A stretch of DNA of 64,000 bases. It comes from Cheilinus undulatus. Taxonomy: Eukaryota > Chordata > Actinopteri > Labriformes > Labridae. The first letter of the stretch is position 1. The number at the start of each line of letters is the position of its first letter. Made by a program: the position numbers and the translations under genes. The notes beneath the pieces were generated by a model. The model was given only the letters and a program-made list of their open reading frames with translations, made no database searches and was not told the origin of the DNA. Of the stretch, positions 1-9,363 are shown one piece after another. The DNA is taken from positions 11,625,385 through 11,689,384 of the forward strand of contig NC_054866.1 of the NCBI RefSeq assembly GCF_018320785.1, in the 5' to 3' direction.

Positions 1-2089
1 TCCCAAAACACCTAAAGCCAAGACTTGACATAGAAGACAACAGATTTTTATCATGAATGGACTGATAAATATGTGTTTAACGAGCACTGTATTTGGCTGC
101 CAGGTGGGTTTCTGAAAAATGGATGAAACATAAAGCCATTCCTGATTAAACTGTTTCAATCTCAATTGTTTTTGTGGTTGTTTTAATACCTGTAGGGAGG
201 TTATTTAAAGAAGGAGAAGGAAAAAGGATACCTGAAATACCACAACTTTTTTTTTCCTCTGCACTAGTTCTGAATTTGATCATGTTCTGGGGGCCGGATG
301 GGAAGATGTTTGGGGCCTGATGTGGCTCCCGGGCCACCAGTTGATGATCACTGCCTTACACTGATGCCAAGTGTTAACAGCTTATTTTATTTGTTGGCAA
401 AACTTGAAGTTGCGGGGACAGATGAACAATTATCTTTATGTTTGTAACAAAGGTTCCACAGGGTTTAACTTGACACAACTCATGTTTCTAGTTCTCCCAT
501 TAGCTTGGGTTGAGACAGCTAAGCGCTTTTCATCCACCCTTTGTAGCATACAAAACTGTGGATCAACATTAGGACAGTCAGCTTTTCCCTTTATCTCTGG
601 AATTCATCACCAACTGAAATAAAACTAATCACACATTTAAAATCTTTCACAACAAAAGTGAAGGGCTGGCTGAAAGGGAACCAGAGATGCATGCATGTGT
701 AGACTGTCTTTTTTAAACTTTCTATCTGTACTGGTTCACTGTAAAACTGAAGTTTAAAATACTAAAAAAAATATATAAAACTGATTATGTTTCTCATATA
801 TCTGTGTTTTCACTTGACTTTTTAAGTTAAACTGCACTGTGAACATTTTCCTACACTTAAAAATTAAATCTAACTGAAAATAGCATGCTTAAGTATTTCC
901 CCTTATTTCTAACACTTAATTTATTCCTGTACAAGGTCTAGGCAAACTTAGGGAGTGCTGTAATTAAAAGATGCACACTAAACCAGAGAGTCCTCTTCTA
1001 TCACGTTCACTACATCATCCACTGTGCACAGGCAGGAATTCTCAGTAACTTCACTCATGGTGCAAAAGTGTCAAATACACAAAAGCATTCTAGGAAAACT
1101 CTGCAGATTAAGGAATGACTGTCAAATGATTTGGGAACAATGTCAAAAATGCATAAAGTGATCGAGTACTGTTTATTTGAAACTTAAAATGTGTTCAATC
1201 AACTCAGAAAAATAGAGTAAGTAAACACAACTCTTTATTTTAACAACCTCCAACTGTTCAGTCTCACATTGTTTATACAATTTATGTATTTTTTGTGATT
1301 ATTTTCTTATTGTCTCTTTATTCTGTAAGCTACCATTTGATTCTGCTAAATGTACATTTTATGAACTGTTTACTCAAAGGCCCGTCAGGCCCGACAAGAG
1401 TCGGAAATTAGCAATCACTATAAACTTTCTATGCAGCACATCAGCGTCAGGCTCTGTAATGAAACTATATTAAACTGCATCATCCCTATAATAAAATCAA
1501 CTCAGTCCAACAGTGGTACAAGGTGACATTAACGGTTCCTCAAACTCAAACACTAGTTTCTTCTGACATACAATCACTACTCCATAACACACTTAATGTG
1601 CTCATACGTCATCCTACACAGGTGCACTACAGCTCCTTAAATCTTGATTAAATCCTGTCCGGCTGCTTTTGTGATATTTTAATCTTTATTTATCTGACAC
1701 TTCCCAGGAACAACTTTATTTAAACATAGTCACTCACATTAATGGTTACTTGCACATGGACTGAGGTCTGACACCGTGACTTTTAATGTGACATAATTTT
1801 AATGCTATGCTTTTTTTATGATGTACTGTACTTTTTTACATGGGACATGTTTGAGACTTAAGGATTAATAAACTTTTGTTGCAGGTAAATAAAATGTTAT
1901 CTCCTCTGAACCTCAAAAATCATGAAGGCCATGCTCTCATTTGCAACGACTTTCAGAGCTCAGTAAAAGAAATAGACAAGAGACAAGAAAAATAGAATCT
2001 GGACATTATAAAATAACAAGCAGATTGCAGTCATGCATTCTTCAATTTTAGTACTTATTTAGGACATTTCTCTCTTGTATTTTAACATT
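1..2089. other. Non-coding, no gene recognised
   Basis: AT-rich sequence with only short chance reading frames (the longest is about 83 codons at 371-622, with no recognisable motif). Apart from the hAT-type remnant at 240-352 I see no coding exon, RNA gene or clear repeat here. It could be intergenic DNA or the distal flank of a gene lying left of the window. Confidence 0.5.
240..352. repeat. Degenerate DNA-transposon end (hAT-like remnant)
   Basis: A GC-rich stretch in AT-rich surroundings reads as 'gggggccggatggg ... ggctcccgggccaccagttg ... gatcactg'. This resembles the common vertebrate hAT-type terminus that ends in a 'ccagttga...atcactg' motif. I could not find the partner end or a target-site duplication, so this is a remnant identified by resemblance only. 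Confidence 0.35.
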
Positions 2090-2252
2090 AATTTTGGGCT
2101 TGTTTGGCTTTATTGATACAGGATAGCTGAAGAGAGGAAATATGGAGAGAGTTGGGGAAGACACACTGCTGAGACCAGAACTGATCCCACGACCAGAGCG
2201 TTGAGGACTCTGCATGGGTGCCTGCTCTACCCACTGGGCTAAACTGGTGCAC
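2090..2252 (-). repeat. tRNA-derived SINE
   Basis: Read on the minus strand, the head starting near 2252 has a box-A-like stretch (tagcccagtgggtagagca) followed about 40 bases later by a degenerate box B (gtcgtgggatcagttc). A pyrimidine-rich body follows and the tail ends in 'caataaagcc...aagcccaaaat'. The same tail type recurs in the SINE at 57748-57936. It is old and diverged; no target-site duplication was found. Confidence 0.6.
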
Positions 2253-4974
2253 ACATAATATTTCAGACATTTTCCAGTCACGTCTGGTAATGACTATTAG
2301 CCTAGTTTAATGAAGAAGAGATGGAAAGCAGATTTTCATTGGGAACTTAACAAATAGCCATTGTATTTCATGTCTAGCTGTAAACAAATGCCCATACATT
2401 TATGGTAGGGGGTGCAATGATGAGTGGAACAGCTGTCAGTGATAAATCTGAGGCCAGAATGATAAACTGATTTGAGTGGAGATTTCATCTCCATAATCCA
2501 AAACAGGCATTATGTTTTATTTTCTCCGTTTATTATTGCAGCTATTGTTTGTCTTAATATGAAGTGCAGAGTGTAGAAATAAAGGGCTGCATTTCATATA
2601 GCTGAAACTTGATAAAAAAACAACAGCAAAAAATGAAACAATATTAAATATACTTATGAACAGAAACGAAATGTCTGTTTTATTTTATTCTACCTTATTT
2701 CATCTAGACTATTGTTGGCATTCTTTCCCTTTATGTTTGTTCAACTTGTTAACAAATATATGTATTTGTATTAATTTGTACAATAATTGAAAATAAAGAC
2801 TCAATCGTGTTTTTTTTTTTTTGCTTTAAAGATGTAACTAAAACCCCATTGTTAGAAGGGTTTAATCAGGATGGGGTATGATTTCTTCTATGAGCTTTCT
2901 GTGTGTATTTTAAACAGTGGGTACAGTGAGAGAGTCTCTTTTACTGTGGACTTCTACAGCAAAGACTTACGGTTAATAATGTACATAAAACAACTCTATC
3001 TCAAGATCCACCTCTAAAAAAATAGTTACGATGAGCTAATTTTAGGTTGGGTATAATATTGTCTTTTTAGGGGTTAAAACCAACAGAAACCTAACTCAAC
3101 AACAGTGTAAATTTACAGTGGGAGATAGATGTGACCCCACTGCTGGCTGCTCTTTAAGATTAAATATTTTAGGAACGAATGTTTACATGATTAGTCTCAA
3201 CTTCATGCAGTTGACTTGTGATGGCTTTGTGTTCTGATGTTATAACATCCTATAAGCAAGCCTTGTGATATGAATCTAAAAAACATCTGCCTTAGGAGCA
3301 AAAACCAAACCACCCCCTACTTATAAAGGTTAGTCGTTGTCTGCTGCCCCTCAGATCTACAGAATCTTTTGCTGATGGGCACAGTTTGGTATTTAGTTTA
3401 GATAGTGTTACTATCTGATTACACAGGTTTGAATGTGCTGTGTCAATAATTGCCTCATTTCCAACACTTTCACTTTCAACTGTTTAAATCCCCTATACAG
3501 CAAAGCAGGCAAAAAATCTTCTCTGATATTGTGAGAAAACTACGTGCACGCAGGGGCAAAGACTTTTACATTTACAGTTCAAGTCAACATAACAATAATA
3601 ATAACTGCGATTGATTGTAAAACATTATGTATATGCGTGACTGCATCCTTTATCTGGTCTTATTATGCCATTAGTAATTTGACCACTATGAGGCTCTTCT
3701 CCATTTATTTGAAAGCAATTACAGCGAGTGAACAGAATATTTTAAATCTGAACTGTAAATACCCACCAGTGTATCAAAACCCAACCTCACCCTATCTACA
3801 TATTTTTAAATGTCTCTAGGCCAGGTAAAACTAATAGAAATAAAATAAATACTCAGTATTGGTGCAGTATCTGTTCTTCTGCTGTAAACCCTGTATTTTT
3901 GTTGATTGCATGCCATTTTCCCACATTGGCAATCCACTAACCTATTGTTTTAACATATCTAACTCTATGTTGATGCTATTTAATCACTCTTTGACCATTA
4001 TTTACATTAAAAATGCACATCTTAATCACTGAAAGTAATATAAGACGTACACAGTACCTCATATTTGATGCACACCTCTAATGGATCATGAGGCCCCAGG
4101 TAAATGTCTTCTTCATCTATGGTAAAACAGCCTCAGGCTACAGTTTGATATTTTCTCATTACCTGTCTTTGCCATGGAGAGGTAACTACTAACAAAAATA
4201 AAAAAGAATCTGAGCGTGCTATTGAATGTCCTGTAAACTTTACACAACATAAATGACCTACCCTTCATCGTGAGTATTATGATAAATGATGCTCAGCGAT
4301 GAGTTACATGGATGAGATGAGTTCATACTTCCTTAATGTAGATTTGTTTTACCAAAGGTTTACATAAATAAGCCTTTGTGAACTCGTAACTGTTCCTCTT
4401 AAAAGTGGACTGTTTTCCCTCAGAGCATTGCTCTTATCATCCAGACATGTTTTAAAGTTATCAGCCAATGTAAGAACACAAAGTAATGACCAGGCAAGAA
4501 TGTGTGTAGGCTACACAGCGATAAGCTGTTAAGACAGACATAAGATCCTGTGAGACCCTGATATACAAAAGAAAAGACACTAAAATTATGAATGAACATT
4601 GCTGCTAATGGTTCTCAGTGATGGTGTGAGTTATACATGCTGCTTGTGATGCTCTGGTTTATGCACTGCAGGCAGTTTTAGGAATATCTGGTGTTATGGT
4701 GCCACCTGGTGTCCAAACCTGTATTTCAACTGATCTTTTAAAACACTGTTTTTGATTTTGTGTTGACACATTATATCATTATCAAGCTACATGTGAGCTC
4801 CTGTATTGACATTTCATACTTATTGAGCAATTTTTAACAACTAAATTTAAAGGCACATTTGAAAGGGTAGATATGTGTGCAATATTGTGGATATAATGAT
4901 TATAAAAAAAAGATGTAGTTACAGTCTGGTGTCTTCTTAGTCATGCGTCCTTATACAGACTTTTTTCAGGTTTT
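2253..4974. other. Non-coding, no gene recognised
   Basis: AT-rich sequence without convincing exons. The only long frame (3544-3819, 91 codons) has no known motif and ordinary non-coding composition. No RNA gene, no strong repeat and no clear regulatory cluster were seen. Confidence 0.5.
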
Positions 4975-5140
4975 ATATTTGGACTTTTTAATCCTTATTC
5001 GAAGGTTAGAAGAGTGGATAGTCTCAGAAACTTGGGAAAGAGAGAAAGAAAGACCTGAATGAAAGTGGGAAAGGGGCCACAGGCCAGAGCTGAAATGAGG
5101 CAGCCTGCTTCCAGGACAACAGCCTCTGTACACTGGGTGC
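4975..5140 (-). repeat. Degenerate SINE adjoining the palindrome
   Basis: On the minus strand this reads 'gcacccagtgtacagaggc ... ctttctctctttcccaag ... aataaggattaaaaagtcc', a decayed version of the SINE body and tail seen at 2090-2252. It ends exactly where the left arm of the palindrome begins, so the arm boundary coincides with a repeat boundary. Confidence 0.4.
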
Positions 5141-5239
5141 AGACATGATGACATGGCTATCTATGCCATAAGATTTTTTCAATGTTATTGCATTATAATG
5201 ATGCTTTTCCATTGAAGTAAACCAATGATACAATCTATA

Positions 5240-5500
5240 AAGCATTAAAAAAGCAGACTCCTGTAGTTGCAGGTCACCCTCTCTTCCTTTAAGAGTAGAC
5301 TTAAAACTGTTGTCTTTGATAAAGCCTTCTTCATGTATCAAGTTACTATCTTACCTGGAGCTCCTGGGCTCTCTTGTCTTGTAAGATATCTAACAGTGAC
5401 CTTTTTACTGTTCTCTTATTTAATGTTCAATCCTGAATGTATTCCTTTTTCTCTGGTTAAGTTCATGTGAAAATCTCTGGTCTGCCTTTCAAAATAAAAG
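5240..5500 (+). repeat. Possible LINE 3' fragment (left-arm copy)
   Basis: One frame reads 'SSFKSRLKTVVFDKAFF', which resembles the C-terminal end of L2/Maui-type LINE ORF2 proteins ('SSFKSRLKTxLFxxAF'). It would be a short remnant beyond the 3' end of the coiled-coil gene, and it is mirrored at about 12652-12912 in the right arm. Identification rests on this one motif. Confidence 0.4.
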
Positions 5501-5723
5501 CAGGACAGCATCCAAACAGGAAGTCAGTTCTGCATGATTTAAGGCAGGAGAAAAATCCAAAATGAGACAGAAACAGTTTGAAATGAAAAAGAGTTGACCC
5601 TTTGAGAGCAGGAAGGATGTGATTGGTTGGGACTGACTAGAAATTCAGAGACTATTATGACTCCAGTAAGAATCTATCCTGTCAAAATGTGTTAAAGCAG
5701 ATCCATCAGACAATAACAATACG

Positions 5724-5729
5724 TTTATT
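5724..5729 (-). promoter_or_regulatory. Candidate poly(A) signal, left coiled-coil gene
   Basis: AATAAA on the minus strand, about 830 bases downstream of the stop codon at 6558. It is mirrored at 12423-12428 in the right arm. A transcript ending here would include the duplicated 3' fragment and the SINE in its 3' UTR. Confidence 0.4.
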
Positions 5730-5834
5730 GAAATCAAATGTATTTTTATTTTTTGCAGTGATTGAATAATCCTGTTTACATGTGAAATCAGAGTGTGGAT
5801 CAGAAGTTTAATGCTAATGTTTTATTTTATTTAG

Positions 5835-5999
5835 AGGCTCCAGTTTTTGGTCTGTGGGAGGAAGCCGGAGCACCCGGAGAGAACCCACGCTACACTGGGA
5901 GAACACGCGAACTCCACACAGAAAGGCTCCTGTCAAACAGGGATTTGAACCAGAAACCCTCCTGTAGTGAGTCCAACCACTCCTCCACCGTGCAGCCCT
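5835..5999 (-). repeat. tRNA-type SINE in the coiled-coil gene's 3' region (left)
   Basis: The minus strand begins 'gggctgcacggtggagg', continues with a box-B-like 'ggttcaaatccc' and then 'ggagcctttctgtgtggag', and ends with 'ctccggcttcctcccacag'. This is the head and body of a very common fish SINE family. Part of it was copied again at about 6387-6486 by the 487-bp tandem duplication. The same element lies in the right arm at 12153-12317. Confidence 0.65.
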
Positions 6000-6871
6000 T
6001 CTTTTCTTTACAACCAGATTTAAGGAGAGCCCAGAGGAGGCTGCAGGGGTTGGAGGTCTCTGAGTCTCTCCTAAAAGAGACCCAGGAACCTTTTCCCTGA
6101 AGATTTCTTCTCCTTCCTGTCCACCACCTCCATCAGGGCCTCCAGTTTCTCCAGCCTCTCCCTCAGACGCTCAGACGGCCCAGCTTTTTCTTCCTCCACC
6201 TCTGGAGTCTGTTTCATGACGCTGACAGACTCCAGAAGAGAGGCTTTCTCCTGCTGCTCTTTCTCCAGCTTCTTCTCAGCCTCCTTCAGGGACGCCTTCA
6301 GGCTGCAGCTTTCCTCCAGGAGCTGACATCTGTCCTCCTCCCACTGGTGTGCCTGATCAGCCAGGATCCTCTTGGTCTCTGCCAGGAGAACACGTGAACT
6401 CCACACAGAAAGGCTCCTGTCAAACAGGGATTTGAACCAGAAACCCTCCTGTAGTGAGTCCAACCACTCCTCCACCATGCAGCCCTTCTTTTCTTTACAA
6501 CCAGATTTAAGGAGGGCCCAGAGGAGGCTGCAGGGGTTGGAGGTCTCTGAATCTCTCCTAAAAAAGACCCAGGAACCTTTTCCTGGAAGACTTCTTCTCC
6601 TTCCTGTCCGCCTCCTCCATCATGGCCTCCAGTTTCTCCAGCCTCTCCCTCAGACGCTCAGATGGCCCAGCTTTTTCTTTCTCCACCTCTGGAGTCTGTT
6701 TCGTAACGCTGACAGACTCCAGAAGAGAGGCTTTCTCCTGCTGCTCTTTCTCCAGCTTCTTCTCAGCCTCCTTCAGGGACGCCTTCAGGCTGCAGCTTTC
6801 CTCGAGGAGCTGACATCTGTCCTCCTCCCACTGGTGTGTCCGATCAGCCAGGATCCTCTTGGTCTCTGCCA
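5898..6871. repeat. Tandem duplication of the gene's 3' end (487-bp period)
   Basis: Copy A (about 5898-6384) and copy B (about 6385-6871) are direct repeats with a period of 487 bp. Each holds part of the SINE, the 3' UTR start and the last ~100 codons of the coiled-coil gene. The breakpoint joins coding sequence ('ttggtctctgccag') to the SINE body ('gagaacacg'). The palindrome carries the mirror image at about 11287-12254, so this duplication came before the inverted duplication or was homogenised afterwards. Confidence 0.85.
6071..6478 (-). pseudogene. Duplicated C-terminal fragment of the coiled-coil gene (left)
   Basis: An open frame of 135 codons. Its first ~30 residues are translated SINE; from about residue 33 on (LAETKRILADQ...) it repeats the last ~100 residues of the 746-codon protein with a few changes, ending in the same KRFLGLF. 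It has no N-terminal part and no promoter of its own, and it lies 80 bases beyond the main stop codon on the same strand. It is best read as a by-product of the 487-bp tandem duplication sitting in the 3' UTR. Splicing over the main stop into this fragment is possible but I see no support for it. Confidence 0.7.
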
Positions 6872-8798
6872 GCTCCTCCTGGATCCTGGAGGTCCTTTGA
6901 TTTTGTCCCTCCAGGAGTCCACGTCTCTCCTCCTCCCAAAGCTGGATCTGTCTCCCCTGATCCTCTCTGGTCCGGCTCAGAGCCATCTTTATCTTCCTGG
7001 TTTCCTCCATGTGCTCCACCAGGAGACGGGATCGCTCCTCTTCCCACTGGCGTTTGAGGATCTTGATGGTCTCGTAAGCCTGGTCCTGATCTCTCTTGTT
7101 TTTTTCTCCATCTTCTATCTGAGTCAGTAGGAACTGGTGTTTCTCTCGTTCCCACTGACATTTCTGCCTGAAGAGGCTTTCTTTGGCCTCCTTCAGAGCC
7201 TTCTCCAGCTGTCCAGTCCTCTGCTGGTGTTCCTGGAGGAGACCGGACCTTTGGCCCTTCAGCTGCTGCGTCTGCCTCTCCAGGTCTTCTCTGGTCCGGG
7301 TCAGAGCAGCCTTCATCCTGTGGGTCTCATCCTGATGTTCTGACAGAAGTCTGGATCTCTCACCCTCCCACTGGCGGCTCTTTGTCTCCAGATCCTCTCT
7401 GGCCTGGGTCAGAGCAGCCTTCATCCTGTGGGTCTCGTCCCGATGTTCTGACAGAAGTCTGGATCTCTCCTCCTCCCACTGTCCACTCTTTGTCTCCAGA
7501 TCTTCTCTGATCCGGGTCAGAGCAGCCTTCATGCTGTGGGTCTCATCCTGATGTTCCAACAGAAGTCTGGACCTCTCCTCCTCCCACTGTCGGCTCTTTG
7601 TGTCCAGGTCTTCTCTGGCCTGGGTCAGAGCAGCCTTCATCCTGTGGGCCTCTTCCTGATGCTCTGACAGAAATCGAGATCTTTCCTCCTCCCACTGGCG
7701 GCTCTTTGTCTCCAGGTCTTCTCTGGCCTGGGTCAGAGCAGCCTTCATGCTGTGGGCCTCTTCCTGATGCTCTGACAGAAGTCGGGATCTCTCCTCCTCC
7801 CACTGGCTGCTCTTTGTCTCCAGGTCTTCGTGGGCCTGGCTGAGAGCCGCCTTCAGGAGGCCGGTTTCCCTGGTCGTTTCTGCCAAGAGACGAGACCTTT
7901 CCTCTTCCTGTTGTCTGGTCTTGTCCAGGATCTCCTTGTGACACTCAGCCTCGTTGATCCTGGCCAGGAGACCAGACCTTTCCTCGTCCCACTGTCTTTT
8001 TTGCTCCTCATGTCCCTCACGTGTCTGGCAAAGTTCAGCACGCAGTCCAGAGACTTCCATGAGCAGGGCGTTCTTCTCCTGTTCCCACATGTCTCTGTAG
8101 TTCTGCAGGTCCTTCACGGTGCCTACCCTTGACAGTCTCCTGGTGGACCACTGAAGGGTGGTCATGGGCTTGTCATTGAACCCCTTCAGACCAGACATAA
8201 GACAGTCCTTAAAAGTCTTCTTCATGGTGCCCACCCCCTCTGTGGCCTGCTCGTCTGAGGCCTCAGAGAGAGACGGAACCATGTTGGAGGCTTTCTGGTC
8301 TTCCTCTTCCTGTCTGACCTGAGGATTTGATGGTTCAGACTGGGGGGGCGGGATGGCGGTCTCCTGAAGGCTGGCATGCTGGCTCTCTGCAGGCTGAGGA
8401 GTTGGCGCCACTGCAGGGTCGCCTTTCACCTCCTGGACCTGTTCCTGAGCTGGCTCTGACTGCTCCGCTGGTGTATGGACTGGACGGATTTTTTTGAAAA
8501 AGTGTCCGCAAATTTCTTCATACTCATCGTCGTCCTCCATTCCTGCGGGCAATCCTGATACCAGGGGGCTCTGACCCCTGAGTCCTTTGACCTCCTCACT
8601 GGTCTGCTTGGTCTTATTCCTCCTCTTCTTCTTCTTGGTCAGATAATAACTGGGGTAATCTGACTCCTTATTAACAGGAACAGACTGCAGGTCTTCCTGG
8701 GTCTGAGCAGTCTGTGGCTCTGGTTCAGCCTCCTGCATTTCTCCAGATCTTTTCTGCTCTTTCTCCATAACAGTGCTACTGTTGGCTGCTGGATTCAT
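6558..8798 (-). CDS. Uncharacterised intronless coiled-coil protein, 746 aa (intact left copy)
   Basis: A single uninterrupted 746-codon frame with no introns. I do not recognise the family; annotation programs might call it trichohyalin- or golgin-like purely from composition. Residues 1-190 look disordered: a lysine/arginine cluster at 54-65 (TKKKKRRNKTKQ) could be a nuclear-localisation signal, an acidic patch (EDDDEYEE) lies at 88-95, and Gln/Pro/Glu-rich sequence follows. From about residue 230 to 730 it is a long charged coiled coil built from Trp-anchored units (QWEEERSRLL...). Five units at 332-511 are near-identical 36-residue repeats. The C-terminus is basic (KKSSRKRFLGLF). There is no signal peptide or membrane segment. 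The ATG was chosen because the frame opens there, 156 bases downstream of a TATA box, and it is conserved in both palindrome arms. Its divergent partner starts at 9364. Lack of introns suggests a retrogene origin or a lineage-specific gene; function unknown. Confidence 0.75.
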   Translation of the reverse strand: MNPAANSSTVMEKEQKRSGEMQEAEPEPQTAQTQEDLQSVPVNKESDYPSYYLTKKKKRRNKTKQTSEEVKGLRGQSPLVSGLPAGMEDDDEYEEICGHFFKKIRPVHTPAEQSEPAQEQVQEVKGDPAVAPTPQPAESQHASLQETAIPPPQSEPSNPQVRQEEEDQKASNMVPSLSEASDEQATEGVGTMKKTFKDCLMSGLKGFNDKPMTTLQWSTRRLSRVGTVKDLQNYRDMWEQEKNALLMEVSGLRAELCQTREGHEEQKRQWDEERSGLLARINEAECHKEILDKTRQQEEERSRLLAETTRETGLLKAALSQAHEDLETKSSQWEEERSRLLSEHQEEAHSMKAALTQAREDLETKSRQWEEERSRFLSEHQEEAHRMKAALTQAREDLDTKSRQWEEERSRLLLEHQDETHSMKAALTRIREDLETKSGQWEEERSRLLSEHRDETHRMKAALTQAREDLETKSRQWEGERSRLLSEHQDETHRMKAALTRTREDLERQTQQLKGQRSGLLQEHQQRTGQLEKALKEAKESLFRQKCQWEREKHQFLLTQIEDGEKNKRDQDQAYETIKILKRQWEEERSRLLVEHMEETRKIKMALSRTREDQGRQIQLWEEERRGLLEGQNQRTSRIQEELAETKRILADRTHQWEEDRCQLLEESCSLKASLKEAEKKLEKEQQEKASLLESVSVTKQTPEVEKEKAGPSERLRERLEKLEAMMEEADRKEKKSSRKRFLGLF
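7266..7805 (-). repeat. Five 108-bp coding repeats (left copy)
   Basis: Five consecutive 108-bp units, each encoding 36 residues that begin QWEEERSRLL and end near LETKSR. They differ by a few bases only, which points to recent unequal exchange. The 36-residue length is not a multiple of 7, so each unit shifts the heptad register by one residue. Mirrored at 10357-10892. Confidence 0.9.
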
Positions 8799-8953
8799 TC
8801 TATTTTATAATAACAATGGTAAATAATCCAGAGATAATGACTAATAATGTGAGTGCTGTTAAACAGACGGCTCGTTCAGTAACTCAGCAATGACAGCTGT
8901 TCTGACTGTTCTAACCTGGTTCTAACTGACTAATGCAGCTGTCTAGAGTTTGG

Positions 8954-9022
8954 TATATATAGAGAAAATGTACTATGATGTCACAAAGGTTCCAGGACCA
9001 TCAAAGGCAAGGGGGCGGAGCC
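8954..9022 (-). promoter_or_regulatory. Promoter of the left coiled-coil gene
   Basis: Going upstream from the gene: a TATA box (tatatata) at 8954-8961, a CRE-like tgatgtca at 8976-8983, and a GC box (gggggcgg) at 9011-9018. All three recur as exact mirror images in the right arm. TATA plus GC box just upstream of an intronless frame argues that this is a real transcription unit. Confidence 0.6.
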
Positions 9023-9027
9023 AAACA

Positions 9028-9134
9028 CCTCCTCTATCTGAGCCTCCAGTTTCTCGACCCTCTCCCACAGTTATGGGGAAATTCCCTATGGAATGTTTGG
9101 CTCCATCAAAGACAAGGGGCGGAGTCTGAGAGAA
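9028..9134. other. 107-bp spacer at the centre of the palindrome
   Basis: The only unpaired sequence between the arms. It holds a third GC box (ggggcggag, 9116-9124) within a copy of the 'gaatgtttggctcc' and 'catcaaag.caagggg' motifs that also flank the arms, so the promoter-proximal unit exists three times. Bases 9030-9075 read on the minus strand as LWERVEKLEAQIEE, close to the gene's own C-terminal LRERLEKLEAMMEE, suggesting a relic of another gene copy. Confidence 0.7.
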
Positions 9135-9139
9135 TGTTT

Positions 9140-9208
9140 GGCTCCGCCCCCTTGCCTTTGATGGTCCTGGAACCTTTGTGACATCATAGTACATTTTCTC
9201 TATATATA
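9140..9208 (+). promoter_or_regulatory. Promoter of the right coiled-coil gene
   Basis: Mirror image of the left promoter: GC box (ccgccccc) at 9144-9151, CRE-like tgacatca at 9179-9186, TATA box tatatata at 9201-9208, start codon at 9364. The two TATA boxes are about 240 bases apart and point outward, so the pair could act as one bidirectional promoter. Confidence 0.6.
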
Positions 9209-9363
9209 CCAAACTCTAGACAGCTGCATTAGTCAGTTAGAACCAGGTTAGAACAGTCAGAACAGCTGTCATTGCTGAGTTACTGAACGAGCCGTCTGTT
9301 TAACAGCACTCACATTATTAGTCATTATCTCTGGATTATTTACCATTGTTATTATAAAATAGA

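Larger units (their letters stand above)
5141..9027. repeat. Left arm of a 3.9-kb palindrome
   Basis: The sequence from 5141 to 9027 reappears as its reverse complement at 9135-13011. Near the centre paired positions add up to 18162; beyond the last deletion in the right arm they add up to 18152. By eye the arms look more than 99 percent identical: a handful of base differences near the outer end plus small deletions confined to the right copy. The arm contains the minus-strand coiled-coil gene, a duplicated 3' fragment, a SINE and a poly(A) signal. Such identity means recent duplication, ongoing gene conversion, or an assembly fold-back artefact. Confidence 0.95.

Noticed and set aside
371-622. 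83-codon frame near the left edge
   Set aside because: No recognisable motif, no splice or promoter context; length is expected by chance.
6372-7130. 252-codon plus-strand frame, Leu-rich, within the left coiled-coil gene
   Set aside because: It is the antisense of Glu/Lys/Gln-rich coiled-coil codons, which gives Leu/Ser/Phe-rich open frames by composition alone. It has no start context or known motif, and similar shadows appear in the right arm.
8973-9212. Short frames across the palindrome centre
   Set aside because: They run through TATA boxes, GC boxes and the spacer on both strands and exist only because the promoter region is mirrored.
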